From: Adiantum capillus-veneris
Lineage: Eukaryota; Streptophyta; Polypodiopsida; Polypodiales; Pteridaceae
Direction of reading: 5' to 3'
Assembly (NCBI GenBank): GCA_014529385.2
Contig: CM043962.1
Location: 50,813,405-50,877,404 of the forward strand
Length of the DNA stretch: 64,000 bases
Within the stretch, counting starts at the first letter, position 1. Each line of letters opens with the position of its first letter. The translations under genes were made by a program, and so were the position numbers. The notes below the pieces were generated by a model, which saw nothing but the letters and a program-made list of their open reading frames with translations, was not told where the DNA came from and searched no databases. This document shows, piece by piece, positions 36,270 through 48,720 of this stretch.

Positions 36270-36340
<71 letters not shown>
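36244..36340 (+). repeat. compound (TG)n(AG)n microsatellite
   Basis: A TG run with a few interruptions passes directly into an AG run with one interruption near 36329. It lies just upstream of repeat C copy 2. Confidence 0.95.
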
Positions 36341-36341
<1 letters not shown>

Positions 36342-36500
36342 TCTTTACCTCTTCACTACTATGCACACTACGAAGCAAATATTGCAAATCTGACACCACC
36401 AATGCATTAGCAATGGCAAGGGCTACTGTCCAACGCCAAGCTTGCAAAGTTTTGGCTCCGCGAGCTCCCACGAGCTTCCGAGTGAGTTATCTCGCAAACA

Positions 36501-37029
36501 ATGTGTCTGTTTTGTGAGTTCCTTTCTATGGTTGAAGAGAGCAATATGCTCATAAGAAGAGAGCATAACATGACAAATGAGCATGCCAACCTTGAAAGAG
36601 CACTACAAAGATATATTCAGAGAGAAAAAAGTGCTGAGAGAGAGCAAGATGCACAAAGAAAATCACTACAAGAAGCTGAGGGTGAAAGAGACACCCTCAC
36701 ACTACAAATAGCTGAAGTAAGGAAATTGTAAAGCTACAAGAGGAAAAAGACAAGACTGAGGATGAGCTGGAATCATCTAAAGACAAAATTATGGGTATGA
36801 AATACAAATTAGAGCTCCAAGGAATTACCATACAAATGCTGAGATCGTAGCTCTACAAATGGAATTAAAGTTAGAGCAAAGACAAAGAATCCATATTGTG
36901 GAAGGGTCTTTGGCAATGGAAGATAGATTAAAATCACAACAATGAGAGCTCCAGAAAGAAAAAGACAAGCTAAAGCAACGATTGGAGACGATGTAGGAGC
37001 TACTTCTCAACAATGCAGAAGAGACAACA
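36501..37029 (+). pseudogene. coiled-coil protein remnant (copy 2), interrupted
   Basis: Same coiled-coil sequence as copy 1 (REHNMTNEHANLERALQ, REKSAEREQDAQRKSLQEAE). It shares copy 1's stop after VRKL and an internal TGA (36943 here). The 3' part continues at 41066 beyond the inserted element (...CGGAGTAGAGC... corresponds to the TRSRA tail). It was already nonfunctional before the insertion. Confidence 0.55.
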
Positions 37030-38165
37030 TGTAAGATCCCCAACCCGCCTATACCGTGATCGGGATGGGATCCTTGACAGGTCTCTAGGCCTTATAAAAA
37101 TCGGAGTCTCTAGACAAGAAAAATCCAAGGAATAAACCTCTGCCATTGACAATGGCTTGGGTCTATAGCCTTAGAAGAAGACCTAGCCCTGTCTCGCAGC
37201 GGAAACGGGATAACATACTAACAATCCCAAAAGTCTTTCGGCCCTATAACTTCCACATATTGGGCTAAGGTATCCTTAACCAACGCTTTTTTCCCTCTAA
37301 CAGATGTGAGGGCACAGCCGTTGGTGGACTCCTCTCCAAGTGAAGAAGTTTTCTAAACATTTTAGTGCGCAGGGATGGATAGTTACCTGACTAATCAGGT
37401 CCACCCATCCATGATTGACAACCTTAGTCAATCCCCACTTACCACCCGCACTCACACATGATTCATTTATCTTACTATCACATTGTTTTAAACATTTAAA
37501 ATAATGGTTTCTTTTAACTTTCCGTCACAGTAATTCCTTGAATCAATTATTAAAGACAGCATTGAAAGCATTCTTTTAGAAAACAGACATCTTTAAACTT
37601 AAGACAGGGTACTGTCAATCAAAACATTATCCATAATAACCATGACCAGTACTCTTCTTGTCTCAAGACCACCTAAGGGTGAAAAATGGCACCCATTCCT
37701 TATTCAATTCCGGAGTGGATAAACCCCCACCCAAGGTTCCGGGTGTCCATACACCAAACCAGTTGCCCATACAACCGAGCGGCTCCCCTAGGATTAAAAA
37801 AACAGTATCCTAACTTATGTAGAAACATCAAGACATGACACGGAGTAGAAACTCAACGTTCATGGGGGTAACCGACTTATCCGTGGCTAGAAAGCCAATC
37901 ATTATCATCAATTTATATCAAGGAGTCGGAGGTGTCTTGAGACAAGCTGTCTTAAGGATGATCAAACATATCTTTCCTAATTCAACCAGTTTTAACCCAA
38001 ACAATTATTTCATATATTATAAACAAATGCACGTTGGAAGTTACCTTTCGTTTTCAGCCAGTTTATCCTTCTTACGTATGCAATGCTAAACTTATAAAAT
38101 AACTTAAACTAATTAAAGACTTAATTGAACAATGGGACACCCACCTGGGATTGATTGGCCATCTG

Positions 38166-38306
38166 CTACTGCACTGGCACCTGAAGACTCTCCTCCGTAG
38201 GCCTACTACTAGGCCCGGCTTCGTCATCGTGTGACGCTCTAGTTTGTTTTGGAGCTACTTCCTCATCATCAGATGTAGGATTTGCTCGGGTTCTTTTTGG
38301 TGCCAT
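38166..38306 (-). CDS. 46-residue gag-like N-terminal frame inside the 4-kb element
   Basis: The frame begins MAPKRTRANPTSDDEEVAPK, is rich in charged and polar residues, contains GPSSRPTEES, and ends at TAG (38166-38168). Low-complexity acidic and basic starts like this are common in gypsy gag proteins. The unrelated element at the window end also begins MAPK. It lies about 2.2 kb downstream of the minus-strand TATA box. It could be the true gag start of a truncated element or an LTR-encoded small frame. Translation is not shown. Confidence 0.35.
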   Translation of the reverse strand: MAPKRTRANPTSDDEEVAPKQTRASHDDEAGPSSRPTEESLQVPVQ

Positions 38307-38829
38307 AACTTCTTATCCGTTTAAAAAGGACGTTTAATCATTAGGTAAATAATTCAAAATCTAGACTTAACCTTTGTATTCAACCGTAACCCATCCAAAG
38401 TTAAATTTATAGTCTTATTTGATAAATTCTTGACCTAGTAATTTCTTATTTGTCTATATAAACATGATAACTTCTTCCACCGCTTCCCTAAGGGTTTTCT
38501 AAGCTCTCCTAAATTTCTTATAATTTTCGATATCTTTTTCCTAATTTTCCTATCAACTTTTAAGCTAAAAATCTACTTATTTTGGGCTTAATATGTATTG
38601 TAATTAATTTCTCTTAAAGATTTCATTTCCTTAACTTGATATCATAGGTTTGCACGATATCATAGGTTTGCACTTACTATAATTTTTCTAAAAACTTTTA
38701 ACCACAAAGTCTATTTATTTTAATTAATCATTTGCTCAAAATAAGACTTTTGATCAATTATGATTTAATAACCTCACTAATTAACTATGGTATAATTACC
38801 ACAAGTAGATAAGGATATTTTTGACCTCT

Positions 38830-40110
38830 GGTAATTATCTTATCATTTTATAACTTAATTATATAATTTCCATCTTCAATTTTTAGCTTAAATTAGGATA
38901 ATTTGACTTAGATAAATATCTATACTACTCTTCTATCCTTGGCATAATTATCACGGCCTCTTTACCCTATAATATAGCTCTGATAAATAGGATGTAATCA
39001 TATAGCATGATTTATTAATTTCCCTCTTTAGTTTTTAGCTAAAAATAGTGTAATTTGACTTAGATAAATATCTCCACTACTTTTCTAACCTTGGCATAAT
39101 TATCACAGCCTCTTTACCCTAGAATATAGCTCTAAAAAATAGCATGTAATCATATAGCATGATTTACTAATTTCCCTCTTTACTTTTTAGCTAAAAATAG
39201 TGTAATTTGACTGAGATAAATATTTATACTACTTTTCTAACCTTGGCATAATTGTCACGTCCTTTTTACCTTATAATATATCTCTGATAAATAGGATGTA
39301 ATCATATAGCATGATTTACTAATTTCTCTCTTTAGTTTTTAGCTAAAAATAGTGTAATTTGACTTAGATAAATATCTATACTACTTTTCTAACCTTGACA
39401 TAATTATCACAGCCTCTTTACTCTATAATATAGCTCTATTAAATAGCATATAATCATATAACATGATTTACTAATTTCCCTCTTTAGTTTTTAGCTAAAA
39501 ATAGTGTAATCTGACTTAGATAAATATCTATACTACTTTTCTAACCTTGTCATAATTATCACGGCCTCTTTACTCTATAATATAGCTTTGATAAATAGCA
39601 TATAATCATATATCATGATTTACTAATTTCCCTCTTTAGTTTTTTGCTAAAAATAGTGTAATTTGACTTAGATAAATATCTACACTACTTTTCTAAACTT
39701 GGAATAATTATCACGGCCTCCTTAATGTATAATACAGCTCTAATAAATAGCATGTAATTATAGAGCATGATTTACTAATTTCCCCCTTTACTTTTTCTCA
39801 AAAAACAGAGTATTTCTTCTAACTTAATTAGCTAGATTAATTTTCTGAGCTTTTCCTAATTATCACGGGTTTTTGAAGACCTATTTAACCACTGATAAAT
39901 ATATCACAACATTTGAAATCCATTTACTAATTTCCCCTATTTAAACTACTCAAAAAATAGAGTATTTCTTCTAAATCAATTAACTAGATTAATTTTCTGA
40001 GCTTCTCCTAATTATCACAGGTTCTTGAACACCTAATTAACCACTAATAAATATATCACATCATTTGAAATTCATTTACTAATTTTTCCTATTAAAATTG
40101 CTCAAAAAAT
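38830..40110 (-). repeat. AT-rich tandem array, period about 153 bp (about eight units)
   Basis: The phrase 'ataattatcac' or a close variant recurs near 38945, 39100, 39250, 39403, 39553, 39706, 39860 and 40013. Between them 'ctaatttccctcttta' and 'aaaaatagtgtaatttgac' also repeat. The last two units (toward 40110) are the most diverged. Confidence 0.9.
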
Positions 40111-40560
40111 AGAGTAATTATGCTTAATTAATTAGGAAAACTTCTCAAAAAATTATAGGATATTTTTTCTACATTAATAACTGTCTAATGCATCTTTGAT
40201 AATTACTTCAACTTAATCTAATCTTAATTAATATATTTACCATTAATTCATGATTAATTTGGCTAATTTCAGCCCTATTATAATAGGATAATTAATTAGC
40301 TTAGTATTACTAAGCTTAATTCTAATAATCAGCAGAGATTAGTTAATTAAGAGAGGTTTGAAGAGCATACTTAAGCCTAATCTTTGATTTATTAACAAAT
40401 ATCTTAATCTAACTTTGCTAATTAAGAAGGATTAAGCTAATTACCGTTAGGGTTAATCAATTAGAGATTAATCTCTAATGATTTCTGCGTAGTGTCCTCT
40501 CTAGATGAGAGAGAGAGTATCAAGGCTCCGAGTCTGTGTAAAATGTGAAGCTAGGGGTCC

Positions 40561-40569
40561 TATTTATAG
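40561..40569 (-). promoter_or_regulatory. TATA box of the 4-kb element
   Basis: The minus strand reads CTATAAATAGGACC, an excellent plant TATA context. A GA/CT-rich stretch follows where a leader would begin (40500-40515). It lies about 490 bp from the minus-strand start of the element, as in the U3 of an LTR. Confidence 0.6.
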
Positions 40570-43190
40570 TTTTCTGGCACTCTTAAGCTCTCACAGGCTT
40601 AAAAAAGCAGTTGCTTGCAGTTCAAGCAGCCCCCTACAGGTCAGAAAACGACCCCTGTTGCTAAATGAGTCTCTGGCAGGTCAGTGATGACCCTCCCATT
40701 ACCTGCCAGCTTTTAAAATATCAATTATGCTATATTTTGACCTATTTTTGCTTAATTGGTAAATATCTTGTAAATATCTAGGAGGACTTTAATAAAGTCT
40801 ATGCTTAAATGATTACTGCAACCCTTCAATTTTACCTATTTTACTCAATTCACAGTGTAAACTTCCAGGGGTCATAACTATGCCAGTTTTTATTGGAATT
40901 CAATTCTGAAAATTTCTAGCCCGAGGTTTGCTGTGCTTAAGATTCCAAAAATACCAATATTTTCCATGGTCGGAAAATTCTACATTGCTTTTTCAATAAT
41001 CATATTAGTTTGATTAAGCTTTATACAACCTTTAAGGTTTCAGAAAGTGGAAACCTTACACAACAACGAGAGAGGAGGTGGTGCAGTAGTAACTAGTAGA
41101 CCTAAGACACGGAGTAGAGCAAACACGGGGCCAACCTATAGACTTTGGTCCAAGCGACTATGGAGTCAACACCCAACAAGAGCCTATGGAGATTAAGGTT
41201 AGCGTCTATCGGTTTGGTTGCTTAGGGCTAGCCACTTACAGTTGGCAGATTTTTGTTTAGTTGCTAGGAGTTTTAGGATAGAGTGTGAGGATTTGCCACC
41301 ATCATGCATATTCATGGATTCACACACCCATAAATATAGACATTGACTAGTAAAAATGTGATTAAAACCAGCTGTTCATGATCTCTCTGCACCTCTAGAA
41401 CGAGGTATACAGGGATCCAACATGGATAGAGAATGTGAGGTAGCTTACAATGTGCCAATGTAGAAGCTCTTAAGGGATAGTGACTTTCTGTTTGGGTGCT
41501 AATAGCTAGCTGTGTCTGGCCGCTTAGTGTTGGCTACCTAAGGTTAGCGACTTTTGGTTTGGCTGCTATAAATTGGCTTTGTGTTAACTGCTTTTGGTTT
41601 GGCGCTCTAAATTGTCTTAGGGTTGCATTAGATTTTCAAATGCACTCCACCTAGTACTAGCTACTTAGGGTTAGAAAATCATGATTTCAATTCTTCTTGG
41701 TCTTGTTGTTTTAGTTAGCTTAGAGCTAGCCACTTAGGGTTAGCGGTTTATAGTTTGACTATTAAGAATTTTCCATTGGAAAGGGAAACACGTTCGGCAC
41801 ACAAACAATTACCTCTCTATAGCCTTGGATACTCATTGCACCACAATCCACTAGAGTCTACCTTCAAAACTCACACAATCCACGTACAAATCATCGTTTG
41901 CATGCATACCAATGCACCCATGCTTTGCACAATCAATTTAAAATAGACCACATTGATTTGTTTTGTTTACAACCTTCACACAGCATACACCACTCTGTCT
42001 TTCTCTTTTACACACAGAGGCCCTGGAGGCATACACATCTCACACGCTGGTACCACACACTTGGAGTAGAGCAAAGACAAGAAGGGGAGAAAGGGGAAGA
42101 AACGATCCAAAATTTTTATATGGTTTACTTCAATTTTGATCAAAGCACCATCTAGAACAACACCATCCTCCACAAATCACTTCCCCAGAGCTCCTTGTTG
42201 ACTCTCATTCCTCCAAAAGGAGCCTCCTCCATAAGGCAGCCGAGCACTCTCCCCAAATCTACAATAGAATGGTCCTATAGGGCATGTGAGCCTCCACTAT
42301 CTTTAGATAACAACATTCCATTCTTGGCTCAATCTCTGCATGTGATGGGAATTCTATTTTTGACCAGCTTGCCCTTCAAGGCACGTGATCATGCATGCTA
42401 GGGGGTCATCACGACGGTGTGACAACCACCCGTGGGAAAGCTACCCTCCATTAAAAGGTTGGGCGCAAGTTGGGCACGACATGAGAATAAGGCCAACCAA
42501 TCATCCACATCATCATGTCCAACATGCCACTGATGGGGTCAACCATTAAGAGCACACGAGATGGCCACCCACTCCGCCCAATCGCCACTCGTGCAACACG
42601 CACTGATGTCGGCCATAGCCAATGGGATGATATCTCTCTCTCTCCCTCACGTGATGCCAATGAGACCTCACGGTGCAGTATACATACAACAATCCAGTGC
42701 ATCCCCACTCCGTCAACTCCGTGTTCCATGTCTCACCGCCGAGCACATTGGGCCTCAAAGTCTTCCCAAAGTCCTCAAAACCACCACTTAAAACTTCAGA
42801 GAAAATCATTTTTCCCTTCCAATTCAATTGCTTTCCATTTATAGCATGGAGCTCCTATTGTTGAGCCGTGAAACCCCATTTGTAGACCTGATCCCCAGCT
42901 ACCTTTTGTACCAGCCCCAACACTCCTTGACTTTGCTAGGCACTCAAACAACACGCCTCAAAATCGGAGAAAATCATCAAGCATCACTTCTCACTCATCT
43001 GAACTAGTCGTTATTGGGCTATAACTCACAAATTGGGAATCCAATTGATAGGCAAGCACTTCTTGTTAGCTCACCATAGTGCATATCATATCTTAGGACC
43101 CCCTTGAGCTTGAAAAACTTCGAGATGGCATGCCTACTGAGGTGACCCAACTAGCTGGCCCCCGGTGAGGCCCCCGGTGAAACTTGAACT

Positions 43191-43489
43191 GACAATAACT
43201 TGGCAATCATAACTTCAAATGACGATCTAAAAGATCGACATGCTCCACATGATGAGATCTTAACATCTATCCATGAAACCAACTTTGATCACCAGTCTCC
43301 ACCTCCCTTGTCTGTCCCGGATCTGCAATGCACATCATCTTCAAACTCAAACATCTTGTACTTTGTAGCTCTGTTTGATGAGCCGTCTAGATTAGTTGAC
43401 TCAACACTTCAAGCACTTCATTTCTAAGCAAAAAACTTGGCACCATTAACACCTTTACCTTCCACCCAAACTGGCCCTATCTGAAGCTT
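43191..43489. other. fragment resembling Tat-type LTR sequence
   Basis: Phrases such as 'gaccggcatgctcca' in the Tat LTR (13072-13086) correspond loosely to 'gatcgacatgctcca' here. The order of other phrases ('ctgcaatgcacatc', 'gctctgtttgatgagc') also parallels 13150-13225. Probably a strongly diverged LTR piece. Confidence 0.4.
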
Positions 43490-44035
43490 GCTAAACACTA
43501 GGGCCCATAACACCTAGTTTGCATGCATTTAGCAAAAAACAGATTTGAACCTTTAGCAGCACTTGTATGTTTAACAAGTCATTTTGTAGCACTTGTATGT
43601 TTAACAAGTCATTTTGAGTATCCGACAATTTTTGGCCAGTGAAATTGTTCCTGATATGAAATACTGAAAACGGTCTAGAAAACGGATTGACCAGCACATA
43701 AGAACTTTGTCGTACACATAATTGAAATAGTGTGCGCTAGTGTCACTCCCAGAGACTCATATTCTCTACATGTGGAATATGTTTCATGCAAGGGTGTCAG
43801 GAAAAAGAACGTCCTTCTAGTACAAGATGTACTTGTGTGTGGAGGAACTGCAAACACTCTACGACGGGAGTGAGAGGAACCCTCATTAGCCTTGCTCCAC
43901 ACTGGCTAAACCGAACTTCTTGAGTTCCTAGACCATTTTTTATCCCATGTGACAACATGTGCCAAAAAAACCCTTCAAATGGGTCCATAAGTGCGTAATG
44001 CAAGAACTTATTTTGGACACTACAGCCCAAGCTTC
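43490..44035 (-). repeat. dispersed repeat family B, copy 3 (inverted, partial)
   Basis: The reverse complement matches about 7560-8310 of copy 1, including the 'cacatgttgtcacatggg' and 'ctaggtgttatgggccctagtg' blocks. It lacks a middle portion of several hundred bases (between 7960 and 8250). A short phrase around 43560-43617 ('agcacttgtatgtttaacaagtcatttt') is tandemly doubled. Confidence 0.7.
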
Positions 44036-44684
44036 TTGGCTTTTACATGACCTTGTCATTTCATTAAGAGTAGAAATGGATGAAGACATAAAAGTTTATG
44101 CATCCTACTTGGAAAGCAAACAAAAATCAGATGCATACCTAGATTGAACATAGTGTTCACGTATCTGTAGTGTAAGACACCTGCCCAAATTTCCCACCCG
44201 CAAAGGTCTGAGAGCTCTAATTGAAAATTAGTGATGTGCAAGTAGTATTGCACATGGAAATTTGGGTGTTTCCTTTGCAATCCAAACCCCTCGGTTAAAA
44301 TCGACATCGTCAAACCACATGGTTAGACTTTGTAGGAAAACTGCTTAACTAGTAGCCGATAGTAATTGAAGTAATTGGAAGGTGAAATTGTCCACTACCC
44401 TTTGGCAACTGGTGGACCACTTCCTTGAAAGTGCAAGTGTGAAGGTTCCAAGAATTTACCATCATCACTTAATAAGTGATTTAGTAATCATGAGCTGGGT
44501 CTTATTCCAAAACTGTACTTGTACAAACACTCTTAGTGCTAGAAAGAAAATAGAAGATCCACTCAAGTTGGAATCGTATTCACAACCGGATCTTGTCTAG
44601 ACCCAAAAATCCATAATCTAGGAGTTTTATGAACAGCCCTGCTGTGTGAATTGCTTGCTTCATCTATACACTTTGGTAGAGAGA
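44036..44684. other. no recognisable feature
   Basis: Unassigned stretch; short frames without motifs. Confidence 0.4.
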
Positions 44685-45001
44685 CGCGTTTACGAGTTTG
44701 AGAGTTTCAAAAACTCAACTTGATCTTCACACTCAAAGTGCGTAGTGCTAAAATAACACCCAAAAAATTAGTAATGGCAAGATGCTTGCTTGTCCATTAA
44801 AATCAATGGGTACTCAATTGAATAGATTTGTGTGATCTTGCAAGCAATCACTGATGGATTACGAACGGATGGCACCTAGACAATCCAAAAGAGGTGGCAA
44901 TAGATGGTGCTTAGCCCTTCTTGTTGGCTCTTAGCCCTTCATATTACCATATTGACATAGAAAGATGTCAATAATATCATGCCTAGTTTCACCCTTTTCG
45001 C

Positions 45002-45092
<91 letters not shown>

Positions 45093-45530
45093 CTGGGCTG
45101 AGAAAAACTCCTTATTTGAATGTGTTGTATGCCCCTTGCATATGATCCAGTGCAGACGATGTCTGTGTCTTAGCTGATCCTATAAGCGTACAACAATGTA
45201 CTTACATTTCAAACGCGTTTACGAGTTTGAGACTTTCAAAAACTCAACTTGATCTTCACACTCAAAGTGCGTAGTGCTAAAATAACACCCAAAAAATTAG
45301 TAATGGAAAGTTGCTTGCGTGTCCATTAAAATCAATGGGTACTCAACTGAATAGATTTGTGCGATCTTGCAAGCAATCACTGATGGATTACAAACGGATG
45401 GCACCTAGACAACCCAAAAGAGGTGGCAATAGATGGTGCTTAGCCCTTCTTGTTGGCTCTTAGCCCTTCATGTTACCATATTGACATAGAAAGATGTCAA
45501 TAATATCATGCCTAGTTTCACATTTTCCGC

Positions 45531-45605
<75 letters not shown>

Positions 45606-46049
45606 ATGGGCTGAGAAAAACTCCTTATTTGAATGTGTTGTATGCCCCTTGCATATGATCCAGTGTAGACAATGTCTCTGTCTTAGCTGATCATATAAGC
45701 GTACAACAATGTACTTACATTTCAAATGCATTTACGAGTTTGAGAGTTTCAAAAACTCAACTTGATCTTCACACTCAAAGTGCGCAGTGCTAAAATAACA
45801 CCCAAAAAATTAGTGATGGAAAGATGCTTGCATGTCCATTAAAATCAATGGGTACTCAACCGAATAGATTTGTGTGATCTTGCAAGCAATCACTGATGGA
45901 TTACAAACGGATGGCACCTAGAAAATCCAAAAGAGGTGGCAATAGATGGTGCTTAGCCCTTCTTGTTGGCTCTTAGCCCTTCATATTACCATATTGACAT
46001 AGAAAGATGTCAATAATATCATGCCTAGTTTCACCTTCTCCGCATAGGG

Positions 46050-46124
<75 letters not shown>

Positions 46125-46230
46125 TTGGGCAGAGAAAAACTCCTTATTTGAATGTGTTGTATGCCCCTTGCATATGATCTAGTGCAGACGATGTCTGTGT
46201 CTTAGCTAATCCTACAAGCGTACAACAATG
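44685..46230 (+). repeat. triplicated unit of 503-529 bp, each with a GA microsatellite
   Basis: Unit starts are at 44685 and 45214 ('cgcgtttacgag') and at 45727 ('tgcatttacgag'). The third ends near 46230. Copies are nearly identical outside the GA tracts. The tracts differ in length: 45006-45089, 45535-45602 and 46052-46121. Each unit also carries a doubled 'ttagcccttc' phrase. No coding frame spans a unit. Confidence 0.93.
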
Positions 46231-48462
46231 TATTTGTACCATGCCCTTGTAGAGAGAGGTACCATAAGTCACATCTTGAACCACTTACCTTGTATGTGAT
46301 TGTGACTATATCAGGGTGCATGTGTATGGCACTTTGCCTGTGATTAATCATAAACACAAAATGTTTTAAAATGTCAATAATTGAGCTCGTCCTTAACAGA
46401 GTAGCAAGTGCTGTAGCAGAAGCGTATACAATGATGGGTATTGTACGGCCATCGTACTAGTATGTCATGCATACAAAGAAAAAATTATGATAATAAGCCC
46501 TTGACTTCAATGAATGTCTCAACCATGTGAGCCTCTGGTATAGGTCCCTTGTATGATTACACTGGCAAGGTACAACACAATGCGTTGTTGCGTAAACTGT
46601 GAGCTTATATCCACCTAGTGCTAAAGATGTGTGCCATTATCGTTGTTCTAAAGTCAATTAATAATACCTGTGCACATAAGAGAAGCTGTGATTTGTAAGA
46701 AATTTGGCAAAGCACTTTGCTTTGAACACAATAGCTTCGTATGGAGTTTGCCTAAGCACTTTCCTTTGCAGAGCAGAGAGATCTTTTGCAAAACGAAAAG
46801 TAAAAAATAGACAAAACAAACATAACTCGTCTTTTACTAACCTTGTCGCCCATTTGTGGCATGATTTTTGGTAATTTGCTCGAATCTAGCTCATAGCCAT
46901 ATGTACTGCTCATGTGAGTAAGCGTATGTATCATATACACCCTTGTGGGATGTAAAAACCTACAAACATCTTGGCAAGTATTCCCAAGTTTGCATGCTAA
47001 GAGCACACATCATACATAATGATACAAAAGCCACCACAAGTTTTGTAATTGGTTTTTCCAATTATAGTAGCACTGGAGTTTAACACTAGGTTGATAATGG
47101 GACACTTATATTTTGTGGGACACTTTCATGTCTTGCTAAGTGACCATTTTTCTTCTATTATTTAAGGAGCTTAAAAAGAAACCTTTAGTGTTATATATCC
47201 ACAAATTTGGCTTATGATCTAAAAAAAAACATGACATTTTTTTGGCTACTAATTCCACCTCAATCTTATTTTTAAAAATCATTTTTTGACCGCCAACCAA
47301 TTGCACCTACAACACATGAAAACTCATCTTTGTGAGATCTATAGTACTAGAGAACAAGCCTTCTGTTCTCAACATGTTTACAAGCTTCCACGTCGATTTA
47401 AATATTGTGAAAGACCTAAATATAAGAATTTTTTGATCCTAATATTTTTCCAAATTATAGAAATTCATGATTTTCTTAATGACTAATAAATTGAAAGACA
47501 GTTTTGATTATTTACATGGGTTTTATAACATGAAACTATTGGGTAAAATCAAGTTAATATGACATGCCTTAAGTTGTCCCAGACATTGCCAATTAGCACA
47601 ATTTTGACATATGCTAGCTAGTACAATAACACAAGCTAGATCTCTAAGATCTATGATGCATGATATATCAATTGAAATCTCGTGAAACAAGGAACCCAAA
47701 TATACAAATTCCAATAAATTAGCATGTTCTTTGTCAAAATTTTATTGTGCATCCAAGTTTTTTAGATTTGCTAATTTGAATATACTAACTAGGACAAAAA
47801 TCATGTCGAATTAACATGTTTTTACCCCTATTAGTCCTTGATATTTGGGGCACTCAATATTCCATATAGCAAATTATAAAAGCATGGTTGAGTTTTTTGA
47901 GTCAATAAGAATTAGAACCATTCCACATTAACAACTTTAATCTTGATAGGATTGCTAACTTTAGTGGTCAAGTATGCAAAATTTTTAGATCGTATCCATA
48001 TCTAATTATGATCTTTAAATTTTTCCTATATATTGAGCATACTCTAGGGAATTTAAAAGATCAAAACATGGAGCCTAGGTTTTTCATGTTTTCTATTTTA
48101 TTGATTTTGTATTATACACAAAATTGTCAATGGTGAAACTTTTTTTCTTTTGAAGTGTTCCATGCACCAACAAGGATGGCTATATAATCTTTGATGAGAT
48201 ATCAACAATATGAGAAATGTGCAACTTTTTGGAACCTTATTGTTTGTCCCATAAAAATTTGGTGAGGCTAAAAGAATGATATGGTATGATCACTAACTCA
48301 TTCAAGTTTATGGGAAAATTCATGAAACGGTCTAGAAAAATCCTTAGCCTTCTTAGTATATGATTGATTGCAAAAATATAATCCTTTGAGTGCAATGCTA
48401 TGGTATATAATCTTACCATGACCAAATAGTTAGGAATTCTCAAATTTTTTTATTCTTCCTAT
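46231..48462. other. AT-rich sequence with one exon-like block and a dispersed repeat
   Basis: On the minus strand, 46849-47006 reads LLACKLGNTCQDVCRFLHP ... SSKLPKIMPQMGDK and then meets a good splice donor (GACAAG|GTTAGT). It could be a lone exon, but nothing else of the gene was found. From about 47080 onward the sequence resembles 58218-58700 ('aacactag.tt', 'ggacactt..atgtc', 'tttttttgg.cta.t'), marking a diverged dispersed repeat. The rest is featureless. Confidence 0.3.
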
Positions 48463-48619
48463 CAGGGATTTCATTAACGTAATCACGATTGGGTGATTAT
48501 GTCAGTAACTTTAGTATTTACACAAAAAAATCACGTGATCACGTTAATTGTTAACGTGACTTTGATTATGACCTGCAAAAACCTATAGATCCCGTTAGCC
48601 CTCTGGGTTTTCCATTTTT

Positions 48620-48720
48620 CTTGGCGGGGCTCGTCGGGCTTTTTCATTTTCCCAACGGGCCATCCGGGTATATGCAATAGCCCGGCGGGCCCGCCGAGAA
48701 AATGAAAAAGCCCGGCGGGA
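48620..48720. repeat. GC-rich inverted repeat (hairpin)
   Basis: The left arm contains 'cgggctttttcattttc' and 'aacgggccatccggg'. The right arm contains 'cccggcgggcccgccg' and 'gaaaatgaaaaagcccg'. The arms pair over roughly 40 bp with a few mismatches around a short loop (tatatgcaatag). The surrounding sequence is AT-rich, so the block stands out by composition. It is probably a subterminal structure of the hAT element. Confidence 0.8.

Larger units (their letters stand above)
37030..41060 (-). mobile_element. 4,031-bp TG...CA element with 5-bp target duplication (giant solo LTR or non-autonomous retroelement)
   Basis: The plus strand starts TGTAAGATCC and ends AACCTTACA, so the ends form a TGTAAG/CTTACA inverted pair. 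It is flanked on both sides by 'caaca' (37025-37029 and 41061-41065). Copy 1 of repeat C shows the unoccupied site. No internal pair of LTRs was seen. On the minus strand there is a TATA box (40561-40569), a long leader with a 153-bp tandem array (38830-40110) and a small gag-like start (38306). TG/CA ends and a 5-bp duplication fit LTR-retrotransposon integration. Confidence 0.85.
36455..43190 (+). repeat. repeat family C, copy 2, split by a 4-kb insertion
   Basis: Positions 36455-37029 match 23785-24343, and 41061-43190 match 24340-26545. Between them sits an inserted element with a 5-bp target duplication. The outer sequence realigns base for base with copy 1 across the insertion point. 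Copy 2 lacks an interior stretch of copy 1 around 25430-25560. Confidence 0.8.

Noticed and set aside
36190-36471. Minus-strand frame ending in a long Ser-Leu and His-Thr run
   Set aside because: Half of it is the TG/AG microsatellite. The remaining part has no recognised domain or second copy.
44965-45177. Frame coding a long Arg-Glu repeat
   Set aside because: It is the GA microsatellite read as codons, and the opposite strand gives Ser-Leu. No gene evidence.
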